64,000 bases of DNA, taken from the NCBI GenBank assembly GCA_041550515.1, contig JBFEOQ010000004.1, positions 1 to 64,000 of the forward strand, given 5' to 3'. The notes beneath the pieces are model-generated. The model made no database searches. It saw nothing but the letters and a program-made list of their open reading frames with translations, and was not told the origin of the DNA. This document shows positions 8,494 through 17,733 of the stretch, in pieces. A program made the translations under genes and the position numbers. The stretch is from PFL35 sp041550515. GTDB lineage: Archaea > Thermoplasmatota > E2 > DHVEG-1. Each line of letters opens with the position of its first letter. Positions within the stretch are counted from its first letter, which is position 1.

Positions 8494-9660
8494 TTATGCT
8501 TTCACCTCTTTAAAACCATACCAGATAGTATCTTTGAATTTTCCTTTAATCGATTTTTTATACATATCTATAATATGATTGTAGGTAACGTCTTTTCCAC
8601 CAAGTCCTGCTATAAAACCAGTAACTTTAACATTAGATTTTTTATACAAAGCACTTTTAACTTCTGTGAATAATGCTCCTTCATTACCACATGAAATATT
8701 TCTATCTATTACAATTAAATCTGCTTTTTTTGCAAGTTTAACTATTTCCTCATTAGGAAATGGTCTAAAAGTTCTAATACGTGCAAGTCCAATTTTGCAT
8801 CCTTCTCTTCTGAGGTAATCAATAGCAACTTTACTTTCAGCAGCAATTGCACCCATTGCTAGGAGAATTGTTTCAGCATCTTCACATTTATATTTTTCTA
8901 TTAAATCACCATTAAAACGACCAAATTTGTTTTCCCATTCTTTTGTAATTTTAGGAATAAGTTTTTTTGCATTTTCATGAGCATCTTGCATAGCTCGACG
9001 TATTTTCTCATAATGTTCAGGCATTATGATATTTCCAAAAGTAATTGGATTTTTTGGATCTACTTTCCATAGAGGTTTGTATCTACCAAGATAATCATCA
9101 ATTTCTTTTTGATTTGGGATTTCTGCAGGCATTGATGTATGTGACAAAATAAATGCATTATAACTTATCATTACTGGTAGAGCAACATCTCTGTTTTCAC
9201 CTAGTTTAAATGCTTGTATAACGGTATCAAAAATCTCTTGGTTACTACTGCAATAAAACTGTATCCATCCAGTATCTCTCTGACTGATGCTATCATTTTC
9301 ATCAGCCCATATATTCCAGCCAGGTCCTATTACACGGTTAATGTTACACATGACAACCGGAAGACGAGCAAGTGCTGCCCAATGAAGCATTTCATGCATA
9401 AGTAAAAGACCATGTGATGATGTTGCTGTGAATGTTCGTACACCTGTAGCTGCGGCCCCAATACATGCACTCATAGCAGAATGCTCACTTTCAACACATA
9501 TGAATTCACCTTTGTATTCACCTGATTTTATAAAACTTGCTATAGCTTCTACAACAGTTGTTTGTGGTGTAATTGGATATGCAGCAACAACATCAGGTTT
9601 TGCCATAACGGCTGCTTTTGCAGCAATATAATTTCCAGTGTTAATCATAATGTTTTTCAT
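8494..9660 (-). CDS. porA: Pyruvate:ferredoxin oxidoreductase, alpha subunit
   Basis: 388 residues, the pyrimidine-binding TPP domain plus the transketolase C-terminal domain. The AYPITPQTTVVEAI motif and ESEHSAMSACIGAAATGVRTFTATSS are characteristic of PorA. It pairs with PorB to make the active site. It overlaps porD by 4 nt and is followed without a gap by porB, so translation is probably coupled. Its length is normal for the archaeal four-subunit enzyme. Its presence fits a peptide- or organic-acid-fermenting or acetyl-CoA-carboxylating anaerobe. Confidence 0.93.
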   Translation of the reverse strand: MKNIMINTGNYIAAKAAVMAKPDVVAAYPITPQTTVVEAIASFIKSGEYKGEFICVESEHSAMSACIGAAATGVRTFTATSSHGLLLMHEMLHWAALARLPVVMCNINRVIGPGWNIWADENDSISQRDTGWIQFYCSSNQEIFDTVIQAFKLGENRDVALPVMISYNAFILSHTSMPAEIPNQKEIDDYLGRYKPLWKVDPKNPITFGNIIMPEHYEKIRRAMQDAHENAKKLIPKITKEWENKFGRFNGDLIEKYKCEDAETILLAMGAIAAESKVAIDYLRREGCKIGLARIRTFRPFPNEEIVKLAKKADLIVIDRNISCGNEGALFTEVKSALYKKSNVKVTGFIAGLGGKDVTYNHIIDMYKKSIKGKFKDTIWYGFKEVKA

Positions 9661-9929
9661 TGTTGTCCCTCTCTTTCCATAGTTATTGCTTTTACATTAC
9701 ATACATTTGCACATATCCCACATCCTTTACAATAATTCATATCAATTTTTACTGAGCCATCTTTTTTTTTCTTAACAGTACCTTCGGGACAAAATATCCA
9801 ACAACGGAGACATTTAACGCATTTATCTTTATTAAAAATTGGTTTAAATACTCTCCAGCTACCTGTTTTTCCCATTGATCCTTCTTGTGGATAAGATATG
9901 GTTGTTACAACATTGTATTTTTTACTCAA
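9657..9929 (-). CDS. porD: Pyruvate:ferredoxin oxidoreductase, delta (ferredoxin) subunit
   Basis: 90 residues with two CxxCxxC-x3-C-type [4Fe-4S] motifs: CVKCLRCWIFC and CKGCGICANVC. This subunit carries electrons from the PorAB active site to ferredoxin. It starts at TTG 9927-9929, inside the 3' end of porG, with AGAGGTGA upstream; TTG use is well supported because no better start exists and the frame before it belongs to porG. It overlaps porA by 4 nt. Confidence 0.92.
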   Translation of the reverse strand: MSKKYNVVTTISYPQEGSMGKTGSWRVFKPIFNKDKCVKCLRCWIFCPEGTVKKKKDGSVKIDMNYCKGCGICANVCNVKAITMEREGQQ

Positions 9930-10501
9930 AAATTCACCTCTGTTGAATCATACGCATCTTGTGTTGCTCTTATATTTTGTTTTCCTTGTTCACCTTTCCA
10001 TTTTTCTTGTATAACACTTTGTATTGATTTTAAAGTAACTTTATCAAGTACTTTTGGTAATGCTCCAAGAATTGGTGTATTTACAACAGGTATTCCTCCA
10101 ACAAGAATATCATATTTTATTGCAACTCCTGTTGCATCAACTGTTGCAACTTTATATTTTTCTGAAAATGGATATTTATCTGGTTTTTTACGAGTGTTTA
10201 TTAATATTTTTCCATCTTTTTTTAATCCTTTTAATACGTCTACAATGTTCATTATACTTTCATCTTGAACTATTACTATGTCTGGGTTATATATCTCACT
10301 TCGAAGATTTATTTCATCATCTGATATTCTTGCAAATGCACGTACTGGAGCTCCTCTTCTTTCAGCCCCGAAAAAAGGGAATGCTTGTACTCCTTTATTT
10401 TTATCTTTTAATGCTGCTGCAACTAATAAGTTTGCAGCTGTGACAGAACCTTGTCCTCCACGTCCATGAAACACTATTTCTATTAAATATTTTGATGGCA
10501 C
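9926..10501 (-). CDS. porG: Pyruvate:ferredoxin oxidoreductase, gamma subunit
   Basis: 191 residues of the POR gamma fold; FHGRGGQGSVTAANLL is the family signature, and AFPFFGAERRGAPV follows near residue 55. It contributes to CoA binding and subunit assembly. I chose GTG 10499-10501, which has GGGAG seven bases upstream, over a longer reading that would add 13 non-conserved residues. It is the first gene of porGDAB, and an HTH-CBS regulator gene lies 92 nt upstream on the same strand. Confidence 0.9.
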   Translation of the reverse strand: MPSKYLIEIVFHGRGGQGSVTAANLLVAAALKDKNKGVQAFPFFGAERRGAPVRAFARISDDEINLRSEIYNPDIVIVQDESIMNIVDVLKGLKKDGKILINTRKKPDKYPFSEKYKVATVDATGVAIKYDILVGGIPVVNTPILGALPKVLDKVTLKSIQSVIQEKWKGEQGKQNIRATQDAYDSTEVNF

Positions 10502-10593
10502 TATAATACACTCCCGAAACTGGGAATATAAATACCACATATAACTGTTTTGAATCTATTTAATATCATGTTAACATCTTAAAAAATTTGATT

Positions 10594-11148
10594 TTATAAT
10601 GGATATTTTTGTAAAATATCTGTTTTTGATATTATTCCTATAGCTTTACCATTTTTTACAACTAGTATTGCTGGATATATCTTTAACATTTCATTAACAA
10701 GTGTTATATTTGTATCTTCTGGAATAGTTGGTAATGCTTCATCCATTATGTCTTTAATTTTTAAATTCTTATTTTTAATTTTATCATACTTTTTTATAAA
10801 TAATTCCTCAGATATACTTCCTACTAATACTTTTTCTTTAAAAACTGGCATTTGTGATATTGCATTTTTAACCATTAAATTCAATGCTTTATTTATAGTC
10901 TGCTCTTCTTGTATTGATATTATTTTTCTTGAAAAAACATCTTTTGCTTTTATTTGATCATGTTTTCCAGCTATTTCTTGTTCAAGTGTGATTAATATTT
11001 TTCTAGCAATTGAATAAGATGGTTCAATCTTTGCATTTTCTATTTTAGTAATTATTGATTGGCTTACACCTGCGAGTTTTGCGAGTTCTGCTTGTGTTAA
11101 TCCTAATTTTTGTCTCATTTTTTTTATTTTTTTTAGTTCCTCGAGCAT
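10594..11148 (-). CDS. HTH (XRE-type) transcriptional regulator with CBS pair
   Basis: 184 residues. An XRE/Cro-type helix-turn-helix (about residues 8-62: RQKLGLTQAELAKLAGVSQSI) is followed by a CBS pair (about residues 64-184). This architecture is common in archaea and is taken to be a DNA-binding regulator whose output responds to an adenosine-type ligand bound by the CBS pair. It sits directly upstream of porGDAB on the same strand, so it may control that operon or be co-transcribed with it; no operator could be identified. ATG 11146-11148 gives the normal N terminus. Confidence 0.87.
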   Translation of the reverse strand: MLEELKKIKKMRQKLGLTQAELAKLAGVSQSIITKIENAKIEPSYSIARKILITLEQEIAGKHDQIKAKDVFSRKIISIQEEQTINKALNLMVKNAISQMPVFKEKVLVGSISEELFIKKYDKIKNKNLKIKDIMDEALPTIPEDTNITLVNEMLKIYPAILVVKNGKAIGIISKTDILQKYPL

Positions 11149-11260
11149 GTATATAATAATAATATCTATGTTTTTATTCTTATTGGAATAAATATCACAT
11201 AATAAATTCTAAAAATTTTATATAGAATAAAAACTCCTATAAAGCTATAATATTGAAATT

Positions 11261-13897
11261 TTAAAGAGATTTTTCAAAGAGATATTGTAATATCTTTAAT
11301 AAAATTGAATTTGATTTTATTTTATTTTTTATTACCTTAAACTCCATTATTCCCCAGTCACTTTCTGCACCATTTACATCTTTTAATTTGGCTTTAATTG
11401 TATAAGTTTTTGTTATATTCCAGTTATGGTATTCAGTAATATCTGTACCAGATATATAGGGTCCTTTCCATCCACTGGTGTTACCATCACCCCAATCCCA
11501 AAAGCAGTAGATTATATTATCCTCAGGATCTTCTATATTGGTAATTTGAAAAGTATATTCTTGTTCAGGTTTACCTGTAATAGGTCCTGTAATTTCTGGT
11601 TTTTTTGGAGAATAGTTATCAAGTTTGAAAATCCTGAGTGTTGGATCTCCAAAGAGACACATACCATAATACCATTCTTGTTCCCAAAGCTCAAAAGGTG
11701 TTTGTTTGTCAAACCATATTTGAAATGCTTCTCCTACTGTGAAGCCTTCTCCAAGTGGTTTTGTAAAATCATTAAAGTTAAGCATACTTCCAGATTTTGA
11801 TGATGCAACAGTTATTAATCCATATGTTGTATTAAATATATATGAGCCTGCAAGGTAGTTTTCATCTGTATATCTACCTGGTCCACATGCAAATAAATTA
11901 TAAAAGAGTACAGGGGGATCATTGGATTGAATATTAGAGGAGTTCACCCAATCTCCGTTATCAAAAAAGTTACCTATGTTAAAGGGGCATCCATTTCCTA
12001 TTCCTCTTTCCCATTTTCCTAATGTTGCAGGTTCATTTAGACTTGGTTCAACGTTTAATTCTCCATTTAAGTAATCATATGATAGTCTTGTATTTTGATT
12101 TTTATTGACATATGGTCCATTTATCAACCATTTACCAATATGTGTAACTGGATTTGATTCGGGATTATAACTTATACCCTCAATTTTGTCACCATTTGAA
12201 TTACATATTTTTGCACTGAAACCAGTATCACCCATCCATTCTGATATTTTAACAAGAAGTCTGTTTTCATCTGGTTGGAGGGTGATATCTATTTTTTTAT
12301 AATCTGGGGTAAAATCACCATATTTATTATCATAAAGTATTTGTTTACCATTAAGCCATACTCGTGCTCCATCATCGTATCCTATCCATAATTGACATGT
12401 TTTTTCTGAATCTGCAATTATTTTTGTAAAAGCATAATATGCTCCATAATCAGCATCATCATAATTACTATTTATATCTATATAGGGACTTCCTGAGTTA
12501 TATAATGTCCATGTTTTTCCACCCATGCTATCTCCTTGATTTGGATTGATATTTGCTTCGATTTTTTTAAGATAATTAGTACTTAGATATACCCAAAAAT
12601 TATCAGATGAATCTTGATGAAAACCATTTAGTAACCAACTGCGAATGTATTCAGCCTCTGTTCCATAATAATTAGGGTTACTTATTTGATATATTAGATC
12701 ATTAAAAGCTGTATTATATGTGTCTGTGATTCGTGCAGAAAATTTATAGTCTCCCCCACCCTGGCTTATTTTTAACAGGAGTTGATTCCAACCTTCGTTT
12801 AAATGTATATTGATTCTAAATTCATCTTTTCTCCATCCAGAATATCTATCTCTTGTAAAAATTTCTTCTTTGTTTAACCAGACTTTTATTCCATCGTCAG
12901 AGCCTAAAAGAAGTCTAGCATCTCTGTTTATTGGTGAGTAGATATATATATGAGCATATGCAGCTGATTCAGTTGGTCTTGTCCCAAAATAATGACCACC
13001 TGAGTAACTATGAGCACAAACTTGTACAAAATGGTATCCCAAACTCATTTGATCAAGATAGTCCTGAGCAGTTGTATAAAATCCATTATCAAATCTTGTA
13101 ACATCATCATCATAAATATTATCTATACTTACATCCATATCAAACCAATCTTCTTCAACATATTCCAATCCCCGCCATGGTTGCCAGAGTTGACCAGTTC
13201 TATACTGATTAACTTTTGAAAAATAATCGTTTATCATATTTTTTTCAGAGTCATATTTTAAGGTTGATGCATAAATACGACCTACATATATTTCTGGTCC
13301 AGTGTCACCTGTATCAGAAGTATGGAATTCATAATCTCCATCTTTATCATTATCTTGCCAGTTACCATCAAGATCCATATAAAATAAATCACATGGAAAT
13401 ACATCCCCAGATACTTCAGCCCAAGCAGCAGTTATGTCACCTATGAAAACTATACCTTTACTACCTTGATTGTATTGTTCTTTTATCCAACTTTTTATTT
13501 CATCAGGTGTACCATATAAAACCGTTTCTAAATGTACTGAATATCCTTCAACAGTAAGATCATTGATATATTGAGTTATATTTTCAGAAATTTTTGGATA
13601 AAGTATTTCATCAACTAATAGGGAGATGATATTATTATTTTTTATTGAAACAATGTCTGGTTTAAAAAATTCTGCCGGTTTTAATGGATGAGTTTTTATA
13701 TATTCTTTATAAATTCCAGGTAGTTCACCATTTGGTGAAAACCATTGTAATTTTTTAATATATCTTCCATCTTGAATTTCTGATATTTCTAATTTTTCAT
13801 TAATATTTTGATATATTAAATTATGAGCAGGAATTGATGATAATGATAATATTAAAAAAGTTGTTATAATAATATTTGTTATCATGTATTTTTTCAT
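11261..13897 (-). CDS. Secreted multidomain C25 cysteine peptidase with PA14-like inserts and PKD domain
   Basis: 878 residues. Residues 1-24 form a signal peptide (KKYM start, hydrophobic core, then SIPAH). The C25 catalytic fold begins at about residue 80. Its catalytic His is in CAHSYSGGH (His296) and its nucleophile is in LFACGPG (Cys671); the fold ends at GDPTLRI (about 750-756). The His and Cys are therefore about 375 residues apart, because two beta-rich repeats of PA14/GLEYA-like type lie between them (marked by GSDDGIKVWLN at 332-342 and GYDDGARVWLNG at 506-517). A PKD-like domain with DWGDGNTSGW (801-810) covers about 765-857. No sortase-type or clear membrane anchor is visible. The enzyme probably degrades extracellular protein and binds sugar or cell-surface ligands through the inserts. 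Confidence 0.85.
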   Translation of the reverse strand: MKKYMITNIIITTFLILSLSSIPAHNLIYQNINEKLEISEIQDGRYIKKLQWFSPNGELPGIYKEYIKTHPLKPAEFFKPDIVSIKNNNIISLLVDEILYPKISENITQYINDLTVEGYSVHLETVLYGTPDEIKSWIKEQYNQGSKGIVFIGDITAAWAEVSGDVFPCDLFYMDLDGNWQDNDKDGDYEFHTSDTGDTGPEIYVGRIYASTLKYDSEKNMINDYFSKVNQYRTGQLWQPWRGLEYVEEDWFDMDVSIDNIYDDDVTRFDNGFYTTAQDYLDQMSLGYHFVQVCAHSYSGGHYFGTRPTESAAYAHIYIYSPINRDARLLLGSDDGIKVWLNKEEIFTRDRYSGWRKDEFRINIHLNEGWNQLLLKISQGGGDYKFSARITDTYNTAFNDLIYQISNPNYYGTEAEYIRSWLLNGFHQDSSDNFWVYLSTNYLKKIEANINPNQGDSMGGKTWTLYNSGSPYIDINSNYDDADYGAYYAFTKIIADSEKTCQLWIGYDDGARVWLNGKQILYDNKYGDFTPDYKKIDITLQPDENRLLVKISEWMGDTGFSAKICNSNGDKIEGISYNPESNPVTHIGKWLINGPYVNKNQNTRLSYDYLNGELNVEPSLNEPATLGKWERGIGNGCPFNIGNFFDNGDWVNSSNIQSNDPPVLFYNLFACGPGRYTDENYLAGSYIFNTTYGLITVASSKSGSMLNFNDFTKPLGEGFTVGEAFQIWFDKQTPFELWEQEWYYGMCLFGDPTLRIFKLDNYSPKKPEITGPITGKPEQEYTFQITNIEDPEDNIIYCFWDWGDGNTSGWKGPYISGTDITEYHNWNITKTYTIKAKLKDVNGAESDWGIMEFKVIKNKIKSNSILLKILQYLFEKSL

Positions 13898-14023
13898 GTA
13901 TATTTCTCCAGCGGATTTTTAATTAATACGTTTTATGTTAAATAATAAATTTTAATTAATAAATGTTTTGAACTATTATAACATTAGCAAAATCAAAATA
14001 ATACTTACAAAATATTATATTTA

Positions 14024-14725
14024 ATGTATAATCCTATTGAATTATCAAAAAAAACTGAAAAAATTGTAACAAAGAATGACATGAAGAAATATTATAGATT
14101 CCGTCCAACAGCTTTTTATGGTGGAATAGCAACTGCTGATACTGTTGGTTGTAATTTACGCTGCAAGTTTTGTTGGTCAGTAAAAAGCGTTTGCAACTCA
14201 AAAAATACTGGTGAATTTTATACGCCTGAAAAGGTAGCTTCGATATTAAACATTCTTGCTAAAAAAAATGGTTATCGACAAGTTAGAATATCTGGTGGTG
14301 AACCAACTATTGGTAGACATCATTTAATCAAACTTCTAAGAAACATAGATTCTAGTCTATCATTCATTCTTGAAACAAATGGTATTCTTTTAGGAGAAGA
14401 TAAAAAATATGTACATAAACTTTATCAATTTCATAATCTTCATTATCGAGTTTGCCTTAAAGGAGTCAACTCAGAAGAATTCTCTTTTTTAACTGGAGCA
14501 AAATTAGGATTTAATTACCAGTTGAAATCTCTAGAAATTTTAAAAGATAAAGGTTTAAATTTCAATATAGCTGTAGTTACTTTAAAAAAGGATAAAAATG
14601 AGTTATATGAAAAATTACAAGAGATGAATCTTGAAAAAATAATGATTGAGGAAGAAGAAATTAAGCTATATCCTCAAGTTGAAAGAAGATTAAAAAAAGA
14701 GGGTTTACTTAATTATTTTAAATAA
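14024..14725 (+). CDS. Radical SAM protein, function unknown
   Basis: 233 residues with the radical SAM cluster motif CNLRCKFCW (CxxxCxxC, about residues 44-51) and an SGGEP SAM-binding element (about residue 90). It resembles compact uncharacterised radical SAM proteins of archaea rather than a large activase or methylthiotransferase: there is no TRAM, SPASM or extra cluster domain. Neighbours give no clear substrate. The start ATG 14024 follows an AT-rich TATA-like stretch closely, so the transcript may be leaderless. Confidence 0.78.
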   Translation: MYNPIELSKKTEKIVTKNDMKKYYRFRPTAFYGGIATADTVGCNLRCKFCWSVKSVCNSKNTGEFYTPEKVASILNILAKKNGYRQVRISGGEPTIGRHHLIKLLRNIDSSLSFILETNGILLGEDKKYVHKLYQFHNLHYRVCLKGVNSEEFSFLTGAKLGFNYQLKSLEILKDKGLNFNIAVVTLKKDKNELYEKLQEMNLEKIMIEEEEIKLYPQVERRLKKEGLLNYFK

Positions 14726-14821
14726 AAAAAAATCATTTATGTAAATTCGTAATTTAGGTCTTTAATATCTTGATCTTGGGATTTAGATAAATAAAACAGT
14801 AATTTGAAAGATTATTAAAGC

Positions 14822-14974
14822 TTATTTTTTCATAATCGACATATCAGATAATTTTTCCCAAAAACGACTATGACATTCAGGACATAAAAACATTGTAGTA
14901 TCAAGTCCATCAGAAAATTCTTCTGGTATCATAAAATCACTGTTACATTTTTTACAATGATTTATAGTTATCAT
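14822..14974 (-). CDS. 50-residue zinc-ribbon miniprotein
   Basis: An ATG at 14972-14974 opens a 50-codon frame ending in TAA at 14822-14824. It has a strong ribosome-binding site (GGAAGGG, 5-6 nt upstream) and encodes two cysteine pairs, HCKKC near residue 7 and CPEC near residue 31, spaced as in a small zinc ribbon. The good RBS and the paired cysteines argue for a real gene in an otherwise empty 350-nt gap. Its function is unknown; small zinc ribbons of this sort often bind nucleic acid or another protein. Confidence 0.6.
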   Translation of the reverse strand: MITINHCKKCNSDFMIPEEFSDGLDTTMFLCPECHSRFWEKLSDMSIMKK

Positions 14975-15078
14975 TTTTACCCTTCCAATTTTTATATATA
15001 TATTTACTTTATACTTATATAAAAATTTTACTATTAAAAATAAGCATTTTTAGGGTAAAATAGAAAAATTTTATTTTT

Positions 15079-15621
15079 TTACCATTTATCATAATGAATT
15101 ATTTGATCAAGATTTTTTCTCTTTTTACTTTGCGTAATAATCTTAGCTACATTTTCAAAAAAAAGTTCCTTTTCAGCAGGATATCCAAGAGGCGTTAAAG
15201 CAATAACGCGTATATGCTCTGGAATTCCAAGGATTATTTTTACCTTTTTTTCATTGAAACCTCCGATCCAGCAAGTTCCAAGTCCTTTATCTGTTGCTGC
15301 TAATATTATATGTTCCAATGCAATAGAAACATCCACAATAAAATAATTTATGTTATTTCTCAAACCACTCTGTTTAGGATCACCACATGCAACAATAACA
15401 ATAGGGGCTTTTTTTAACCATTGATTTATGATACTTGTTCTTGATAAATCTTTAATGATTTTTTTATCTTTTATTACTATAAACTGCCAACATTGTCCAT
15501 TTCCCCAAGATGGTGCTAATCGTGCAGATTCAAGTACATAATTTATCTTTTCATCTTCAACTTCTTTATTTGAATAAGATCTAATACTCCTTCTAACTTT
15601 TATTATATTTTCAAAATTCAT
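15079..15621 (-). CDS. Nitroreductase-family FMN oxidoreductase
   Basis: 180 residues of the nitroreductase fold. The N-terminal RRSIRSYSNKEV is the FMN-phosphate-binding element, SARLAPSWGNGQCWQF is the second flavin contact, and the C-terminal half has the GLGTCWIGGF and PLGYP motifs. Such enzymes are homodimeric NAD(P)H:FMN reductases acting on quinones, nitro compounds or unknown physiological acceptors. The compact length fits the ferredoxin-free, single-domain subgroup. The gene is monocistronic, 120 nt beyond the sucD stop codon on the same strand. Confidence 0.88.
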   Translation of the reverse strand: MNFENIIKVRRSIRSYSNKEVEDEKINYVLESARLAPSWGNGQCWQFIVIKDKKIIKDLSRTSIINQWLKKAPIVIVACGDPKQSGLRNNINYFIVDVSIALEHIILAATDKGLGTCWIGGFNEKKVKIILGIPEHIRVIALTPLGYPAEKELFFENVAKIITQSKKRKNLDQIIHYDKW

Positions 15622-15741
15622 TATAAATCACTTGGTATTAATTTTATAATTGATTTTTCAACTGATTTTAAACAAATTTTATTATTTAACATTCGAACTT
15701 TAGATAGATGAAATTCAGAGTTTACAAAACATTCTTTATAT

Positions 15742-16608
15742 TTAACTATGAGTCTCTATTAAACCTGCTATATCAGTAGGAAATTTAGCAATTTTAACAT
15801 CTGCTTTCTCAAAGGCTTTAATTTTGGATGCTGCTGTTCCTTTTCCCCTTGCTATTATTGCACCGGCATGTCCCATACGTTTTCCAGGTGGAGCTGTTCT
15901 TCCTGCAATAAAAGCAAATACTGGTTTACTAATATGCTCGGTAATATACTCTGCAGCATCTTCTTCAGCAGTACCACCGATTTCACCAACTAAAACAATT
16001 GCTTTTGTATCTTTATCTTTTTCAAAAGCATTTAGCGCTTCAATAAAATTTGTTCCAATAATTGGATCACCACCAAGACCAACACATGTACTTTGTCCAA
16101 TCCCTTTTTCTTTTAAGGAATTTACAATTTCATATGTTAATGTTCCTGAGCGACTTGCAACACCAACATCTCCTTCTAAAAAGATACTTCCAGGTAAAAT
16201 CCCTATTTTTGTTTTTCCTGGACTAGCTATACCTGGACAGTTAGGTCCAATTAATACTGCATCCTTATATTTTGCGTAATGAACAAAATCCATCGCATCA
16301 TGAAAAGGAATATTTTCAGTAATCACTACAACTGTTTTTATTTCTGCATCAAGTGCTTCAAAAACTGCATCTTTTGCAAAACGAGCTGGAACTAAGACAA
16401 GTGATGTGTTTGCACCTGTTTGTTCAACTGCTTTTTTAACACTATTAAAAATTGGTACTCCCTGTACTTCTTCTCCCTCCTTTCCTGGAGTAACACCTGC
16501 TACAACTTTTGTTCCAAAGTTTTTCATTTCACCTATATGAAATACACCTTGGTGACCTGTTGCACCTTGAACAATAACTTTATTTTTCTCATCAACAAAT
16601 ATTGACAT
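15742..16608 (-). CDS. sucD: Succinyl-CoA synthetase (ADP-forming), alpha subunit
   Basis: 288 residues. A CoA-binding Rossmann domain starts at once (VIVQGATGHQGVFH), and the phospho-histidine site is in GRTAPPGKRMGHAGAI near residue 245. With SucC it interconverts succinyl-CoA plus ADP (or GDP) and phosphate with succinate plus ATP/GTP and CoA. The start at 16606-16608 has GGAGGTGA upstream, and the gene follows sucC with no intergenic base. It links the 2-oxoglutarate:ferredoxin oxidoreductase to the fumarate/succinate enzymes encoded just upstream of this unit on the other strand. Confidence 0.93.
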   Translation of the reverse strand: MSIFVDEKNKVIVQGATGHQGVFHIGEMKNFGTKVVAGVTPGKEGEEVQGVPIFNSVKKAVEQTGANTSLVLVPARFAKDAVFEALDAEIKTVVVITENIPFHDAMDFVHYAKYKDAVLIGPNCPGIASPGKTKIGILPGSIFLEGDVGVASRSGTLTYEIVNSLKEKGIGQSTCVGLGGDPIIGTNFIEALNAFEKDKDTKAIVLVGEIGGTAEEDAAEYITEHISKPVFAFIAGRTAPPGKRMGHAGAIIARGKGTAASKIKAFEKADVKIAKFPTDIAGLIETHS

Positions 16609-17715
16609 TTATTCACCTCCTGCCATACCAGATGATCTTTCAGCAGCATCTTGCAATGTTGTTGCAGTGATCAGCCCAGCATCTTTCAATATTTCTTTTG
16701 CAGCATCTTCATTCATACCTTTTATTCTTGTTATAACTGGACAATCTATTCCTTCCTTTGTTATTACTGATTTAACACCTTTTGCAACTGTATCACATTT
16801 AGTAATCCCACCGAAAAGATTTAAGAAAATCACTTTTGGTTTTGCTTTTTTCATTAATTCAAATGCTTGCTTAACTTTTTCAGGATCGTCTGTTCCACCT
16901 AAATCTAAAAATACTCCACCTCTTCCTTTATAATAAGTGAGAGCATCTAGTGTTGCCATAGTTAGTCCTGCACCATTTGCAATAACACCGATGTCTCCTT
17001 CTAACTGAATAAATGCAATTCCTTTATCTTTTGCATCTTTTTCTAAATCTGTTATATCAACATATTCAGGAAGAATATCAGAATGTCTAAACATTGAATC
17101 ATCATTGATTATAACCTTAGAATCTAAAGCTATTGCTTTACCATTTGAACTAATAATAAGTGGATTAATTTCAACAAGTTCACAATCATAGTCTCTAAAC
17201 ATTTTATAAATTTTTGAAATAACATTTGCAATCTCTTTTGCCTCTTCTTTTTCTACTTTTAATTTTGAGGTGATATTGCGAATGTTGAATGATTGTATTC
17301 CAATGAGTGGATTAATCCATTCCTTGAAAATTTTTTCATCAGCAACTGATTCAATATCAATTCCACCTTCTTCACTTATCATTATAAGTGGCATTCTTTT
17401 TGTTCTGTCTAAAGTTATGCTTAAATATAGTTCCTTTTTGATGTCTACTTTTTCTTCTGCATAAACTTTTTTTACTGTAAATCCCTTGATGTCCATACCC
17501 ATAATTTTTGAAAAATGAGTTTTAGCATCATTGATATTCTCAGCAGATTTTATACCACCTGCTTTACCGCGGCCACCAATTGGAACTTGTGCTTTTAAAA
17601 CATAAGGAAATTTCAATCCTGTAAGGTCTTTTTCATTATTTACAAGCTTGCCATTTGGAACTGATATGTTATATTTATTAAACAGTTCTTTCCCCCTATA
17701 CTCAAAAAGTTTCAT
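16609..17715 (-). CDS. sucC: Succinyl-CoA synthetase (ADP-forming), beta subunit
   Basis: 368 residues: an ATP-grasp domain (MKLFEYRGKELF ... KAQVPIGGRGKAGG) followed by the C-terminal ligase domain with GVFLDLGGTDDPEKV and FLNLFGGITKCD. It grasps the nucleotide and binds the succinate end of the reaction. It is the first gene of sucCD. Its start codon is 125 nt beyond the stop... of no other gene on this strand except the regulator at 17734-18840, whose stop lies only 18 nt upstream, so sucCD might be read through from that gene. Confidence 0.93.
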   Translation of the reverse strand: MKLFEYRGKELFNKYNISVPNGKLVNNEKDLTGLKFPYVLKAQVPIGGRGKAGGIKSAENINDAKTHFSKIMGMDIKGFTVKKVYAEEKVDIKKELYLSITLDRTKRMPLIMISEEGGIDIESVADEKIFKEWINPLIGIQSFNIRNITSKLKVEKEEAKEIANVISKIYKMFRDYDCELVEINPLIISSNGKAIALDSKVIINDDSMFRHSDILPEYVDITDLEKDAKDKGIAFIQLEGDIGVIANGAGLTMATLDALTYYKGRGGVFLDLGGTDDPEKVKQAFELMKKAKPKVIFLNLFGGITKCDTVAKGVKSVITKEGIDCPVITRIKGMNEDAAKEILKDAGLITATTLQDAAERSSGMAGGE

Positions 17716-17733
17716 GGAAACCTGAATACAAAT

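Noticed and set aside
10054..10443. 129-codon plus-strand open frame rich in Leu, inside the porG region
   Set aside because: It lies wholly antisense to porG, whose family motifs are clear, and its Leu/Phe-rich translation is the usual product of the opposite strand of an AT-rich gene.
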